Assembly (NCBI RefSeq): GCF_009649225.1
Contig: NZ_WJPP01000002.1
Location: forward strand, 434,001 to 498,000
Length of the DNA stretch: 64,000 bases
From: Spiribacter salilacus
GTDB lineage: Bacteria; Pseudomonadota; Gammaproteobacteria; Nitrococcales; Nitrococcaceae
Direction: 5' to 3'
Positions 61,394 to 64,000 of the stretch are shown here, one piece after another. Under the pieces are notes generated by a model that saw only the letters and a program-made list of their open reading frames with translations, had not been told where the DNA came from and ran no database searches. Each line of letters begins with the position of its first letter. Positions within the stretch are counted from its first letter, which is position 1. Both the position numbers and the translations under genes were made by a program.

Positions 61394-64000
61394 TTATCCT
61401 GTGTTTCGCATGCCGGCGGCGATGCCGTTAATACAAATCATCAATGCCTCGCGCAGATCATCCTCTTGGCCATGGCGAATGCGTGCCAGCAATTCCACTT
61501 GTACCAAATTAAGCGGATCAACATAGGGATTACGCAGCCCCACCGATCGTTGCACCACCGGTGCATCGTCAAGTGGTTGCGCATGGCCTGTTACGGTGAG
61601 CACCATTTCACGGGTTTGTGCGTGCTTTTGGCGTAGCTCTGCGCCAAGCGGGTGCAGCGCCTCGGGTACCAAGCGCGCGTCGTACCATGCCGCTACGGCA
61701 GGATCGCTCTTCGCCAGCACCATCTCTTGCATGTCCATAAACGCCCGAAAGAAAGGCCATTGCTGATACATTTGCTGCAACGCTTGTTTGGCATTACCCG
61801 CTAATGCCTGGTGAAGGGCATCGCCCACGCCTAACCATGTCGGCAAAAGCAAACGGGTTTGGGTCCAAGCAAAAATCCAAGGAATGGCTCGCAGCCCCTC
61901 AACACCCGTTGTTGGACGGCGCCGTGCCGGACGGCTACCAATAGCCAAGTGGCTGATTTCGTGCTCAGGTGTTGCATGCCGAAAGTAGTCAATAAATTCT
62001 GGCGTCTCTCTGACCAAATGCCGATAGACCTGACACGAACTATCGGCAAGCTGGCCCATTTGCTCACGCCATTCGGCAGCGGGTGGCGCCGGCGGCTTCA
62101 GTGTTGCCTCTGCCACCGCTGTGGCATAAAGCTCTAAGTTGCGCTCGGCAATGCCCGGCAGTCCAAATTTTGCTTGAATAACCTCTCCCTGCTCGGTAAC
62201 GCGCAAACGCCCATCTACCGACCCCGGTGGTTGTGAGAGGATGGCCGCATGCGTTGGGCCACCACCCCGGCCAATCGACCCTCCGCGCCCATGAAATAGC
62301 GTTAATCGCACCCCCTGCTCTTTTGCCACCTCAACTAACTGCTCTTGGGTTTGATAAAGCGCCCAGGCGGCAGCCAGATGACCGGCATCTTTAGCAGAAT
62401 CGGAGTACCCGATCATAATCTCTTGCTCGCCTTGAATATGTTCGCGGTACCAAGGAATATCGAGCAGTTGGGTTAAACAGTCGGCCGCACCCTGAAGATC
62501 CGTTAGGGTTTCGAACAAAGGTACAACGCGTAGTGGCGAGCTTACGCCGGCTTCTTTTTGCAGCAGCTTGACCGCCAAAATATCGGATGGACGCGATGCC
62601 ATCGAAATCACATAGGCACCGAGTGAATCTGCGCCAAACTCCGCAATCATCCGAAAGGTGGCCAAAACCTCCTCCACCGATTCTTCAGGCGCAAAGTCTG
62701 GCGGAATTAACGGGCGGCGGTTGGCCAGCTCTTTAATTAAAAAGGCCTGCCGCTCCTCTTCTGACCACTCCTCGTAGCAACCCATATCAAGCGCCTGCGT
62801 GAGTGCATCAAGCACCTCCGTATGGCGGCCTGACTCTTGTCGGATATCCACCCGCATCAGCGTCATACCAAACGTTGCCAAGCGCCGCAGCAAATCCTTC
62901 AATCGACCCTCGGCAACCACCTCTGAACCGGTCTCTAACAAAGAGCGATAGCAGATCATCAAAGGCGCTCGCAGCTCTTCGGCATGCCAGTAAATCAGCG
63001 CATCGGGCGGGCGCCGCCCCGCCAGTCTTGCCTCAATCCAATGCCGGGTGGCAATCAGCCGATCTCTTACCACTTTGAGTGCCGTACGGTACGGCTCCCA
63101 AGCATCACCCACTAGCTCGCGAAGCTCGGCATTGGCCGTGCGCACCGAGAGCTCCTCAACCAATGCGGCTACCTCTCGTTCATACAGCTCCACCGCCTGC
63201 CAGCGATTAAGCAGACAAACCTCGCGAGTAACCGCAGCGGTAACGCGCGGATTGCCATCTCGATCACCCCCCATCCACGAACCAAAGTGAATCGGGGCTG
63301 CATCCAGCTCCAACCCCTTGCCGGTATGACGTAGCAGCATCCGATCCAGCCGACGCAGAAAATGCGGCACAACATCCCAGAGTGTTTGCTCGATTACCGC
63401 CAAGCCCCAGCGCGCCTCATCTTGAGGTGCGGGGCGACGGCGCCGAATTTCATCGGTCTCCCACGCAGCCGTTATCTCACGCCGCAGGGCCTGATGAACC
63501 TCTTCAATTTCTTCGGGTGTTGGGTCTAAGCGATCCCCTTTTTCCAACAGCTCAGCAATGCGATTGTATTTTTGCAGCATTGAGCGGCGCATCACCTCGG
63601 TTGGGTGCGCCGTTAACACAAGCTCGATGTTTAAACCTGCCAAGGTGGCATGCAATGCCTCTGGCTCAGTTTCAGGCAGCATGCGCGTAAAAAACTCTTC
63701 TAAAGACCCACGCAACGGCCCTGACTCAGGATCGCGCAGCCACGCGCGACTGCGGCGAACCCGATGATGTTGCTCAGCAATGTTGGCTAAGTTTAAAAAC
63801 TGCGAGAACGCGCGCACCACCGGAACAATCCACTCATCCGGCAATGCGGCTAGGCGCTCTTCTAATGCCTGCCCTGCTGCCGTATCGCCACCACGGGCAT
63901 CTTTGGCAAGACCGCGTATTTCTTCGACAATGTCATAAACAGCCGCGCCATTTTGATCATGAATGGTGCTGCCCAAAAGGCCGCCAAGCTGGCGGATATC
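61394..64000 (-). CDS. ppc: Phosphoenolpyruvate carboxylase, 5'-truncated by window edge
   Basis: Ppc makes oxaloacetate from phosphoenolpyruvate and bicarbonate, refilling the citric acid cycle. The frame is open to the window end; the first visible residues (DIRQLGGLLG) match about position 11 of E. coli Ppc, so only some ten residues are missing. The 868 visible residues include the catalytic TAHPTEVMRR, MIGYSDSAKDAG, the glycine loop FHGRGGSIGRGGGP and the C-terminal RNTG. The TTG at 63976 is not the true start because family residues continue upstream of it. Confidence 0.97.
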   Translation of the reverse strand, partial: DIRQLGGLLGSTIHDQNGAAVYDIVEEIRGLAKDARGGDTAAGQALEERLAALPDEWIVPVVRAFSQFLNLANIAEQHHRVRRSRAWLRDPESGPLRGSLEEFFTRMLPETEPEALHATLAGLNIELVLTAHPTEVMRRSMLQKYNRIAELLEKGDRLDPTPEEIEEVHQALRREITAAWETDEIRRRRPAPQDEARWGLAVIEQTLWDVVPHFLRRLDRMLLRHTGKGLELDAAPIHFGSWMGGDRDGNPRVTAAVTREVCLLNRWQAVELYEREVAALVEELSVRTANAELRELVGDAWEPYRTALKVVRDRLIATRHWIEARLAGRRPPDALIYWHAEELRAPLMICYRSLLETGSEVVAEGRLKDLLRRLATFGMTLMRVDIRQESGRHTEVLDALTQALDMGCYEEWSEEERQAFLIKELANRRPLIPPDFAPEESVEEVLATFRMIAEFGADSLGAYVISMASRPSDILAVKLLQKEAGVSSPLRVVPLFETLTDLQGAADCLTQLLDIPWYREHIQGEQEIMIGYSDSAKDAGHLAAAWALYQTQEQLVEVAKEQGVRLTLFHGRGGSIGRGGGPTHAAILSQPPGSVDGRLRVTEQGEVIQAKFGLPGIAERNLELYATAVAEATLKPPAPPAAEWREQMGQLADSSCQVYRHLVRETPEFIDYFRHATPEHEISHLAIGSRPARRRPTTGVEGLRAIPWIFAWTQTRLLLPTWLGVGDALHQALAGNAKQALQQMYQQWPFFRAFMDMQEMVLAKSDPAVAAWYDARLVPEALHPLGAELRQKHAQTREMVLTVTGHAQPLDDAPVVQRSVGLRNPYVDPLNLVQVELLARIRHGQEDDLREALMICINGIAAGMRNTG

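Noticed and set aside
63974-63976. TTG as the start of ppc
   Set aside because: Residues typical of the Ppc N-terminus continue upstream in frame to the window edge.

Overview
The window is a dense stretch of bacterial chromosome, almost all coding, with mid-50s G+C judged by eye. Gene content and order point to a gammaproteobacterium: gltD-hemE, ubiD next to a ferredoxin-flavin reductase, argS followed by a SPOR protein, the rsmD / M16 protease pair / ftsYEX-rpoH block, radC-coaBC-dut-algC-argB-pyrE, prlC, rdgC, rsmJ, mlaA and glnK-amtB. A lineage near the Ectothiorhodospiraceae or a Pseudomonas-like relative is possible, but I cannot fix the genus. I see no insertion sequence, prophage, CRISPR array or rRNA operon. 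There is one tRNA gene, tRNA-Arg(CCG).

Layout. 1-4.4 kb: end of gltD, then heme and shikimate genes (hemE, a Nudix hydrolase, hemB, aroE). 4.4-9.5 kb: gor with a gamma-carbonic-anhydrase-like gene on the minus strand, then prlC and a SelD-associated type flavoprotein. 9.6-13.6 kb: xthA, ubiD, flavin reductase, mlaA. 13.6-17.8 kb: an HNH nuclease gene and the three-subunit transhydrogenase pntAA-pntAB-pntB with a small glycine-tailed protein. 17.8-23.9 kb: a TIGR02444-like gene, priA, argS, a SPOR protein and a beta-hydroxyacid dehydrogenase. 24-25.8 kb: glnK-amtB behind a convincing sigma-54 promoter. 25.9-29.4 kb: ubiK, comM, a membrane cytochrome c5, tRNA-Arg and an acetylpolyamine-amidohydrolase-like gene. 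29.4-36.5 kb: sarcosine oxidase operon soxB-soxD-soxA-soxG-lysR with a divergent MFS transporter. 36.5-38.8 kb: periplasmic rhodanese, TsuA/YeeE-type thiosulfate transporter and an unlisted 34-residue membrane peptide. 38.9-43.2 kb: phaC-purE-purK-rdgC in one overlapping minus-strand unit. 43.3-45.3 kb: rsmJ, a zinc-ribbon-like unknown and an RRM protein. 45.4-47.6 kb: a tubulin-tyrosine-ligase (TTL) domain fused to a PqqD-like domain, divergent from a DoxX-like membrane protein and a 90-residue protein ending in nine PEA repeats. 47.6-64 kb: coaD, rsmD, two M16 proteases, ftsY-ftsE-ftsX-rpoH, radC, coaBC-dut-algC, a cytochrome c peroxidase, argB, pyrE and the main part of ppc.

Most of the window is housekeeping: heme, glutathione, ubiquinone, NADPH, purine, pyrimidine, arginine and CoA metabolism, cell division and heat shock. 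Accessory metabolism is one-carbon/nitrogen (sarcosine oxidase, ammonium uptake), sulfur (thiosulfate uptake plus rhodanese) and carbon storage (PHA synthase). The strongest candidate for an undescribed system is the TTL-PqqD / DoxX / PEA-repeat trio at 45450-47582. Its parts suggest an ATP-grasp enzyme with a peptide-recognition domain that modifies the Glu-rich repeat tail of the small protein. That function is inference. Several starts were moved inward from the longest reading frame on the basis of ribosome binding sites and family N-termini, as stated in each entry.
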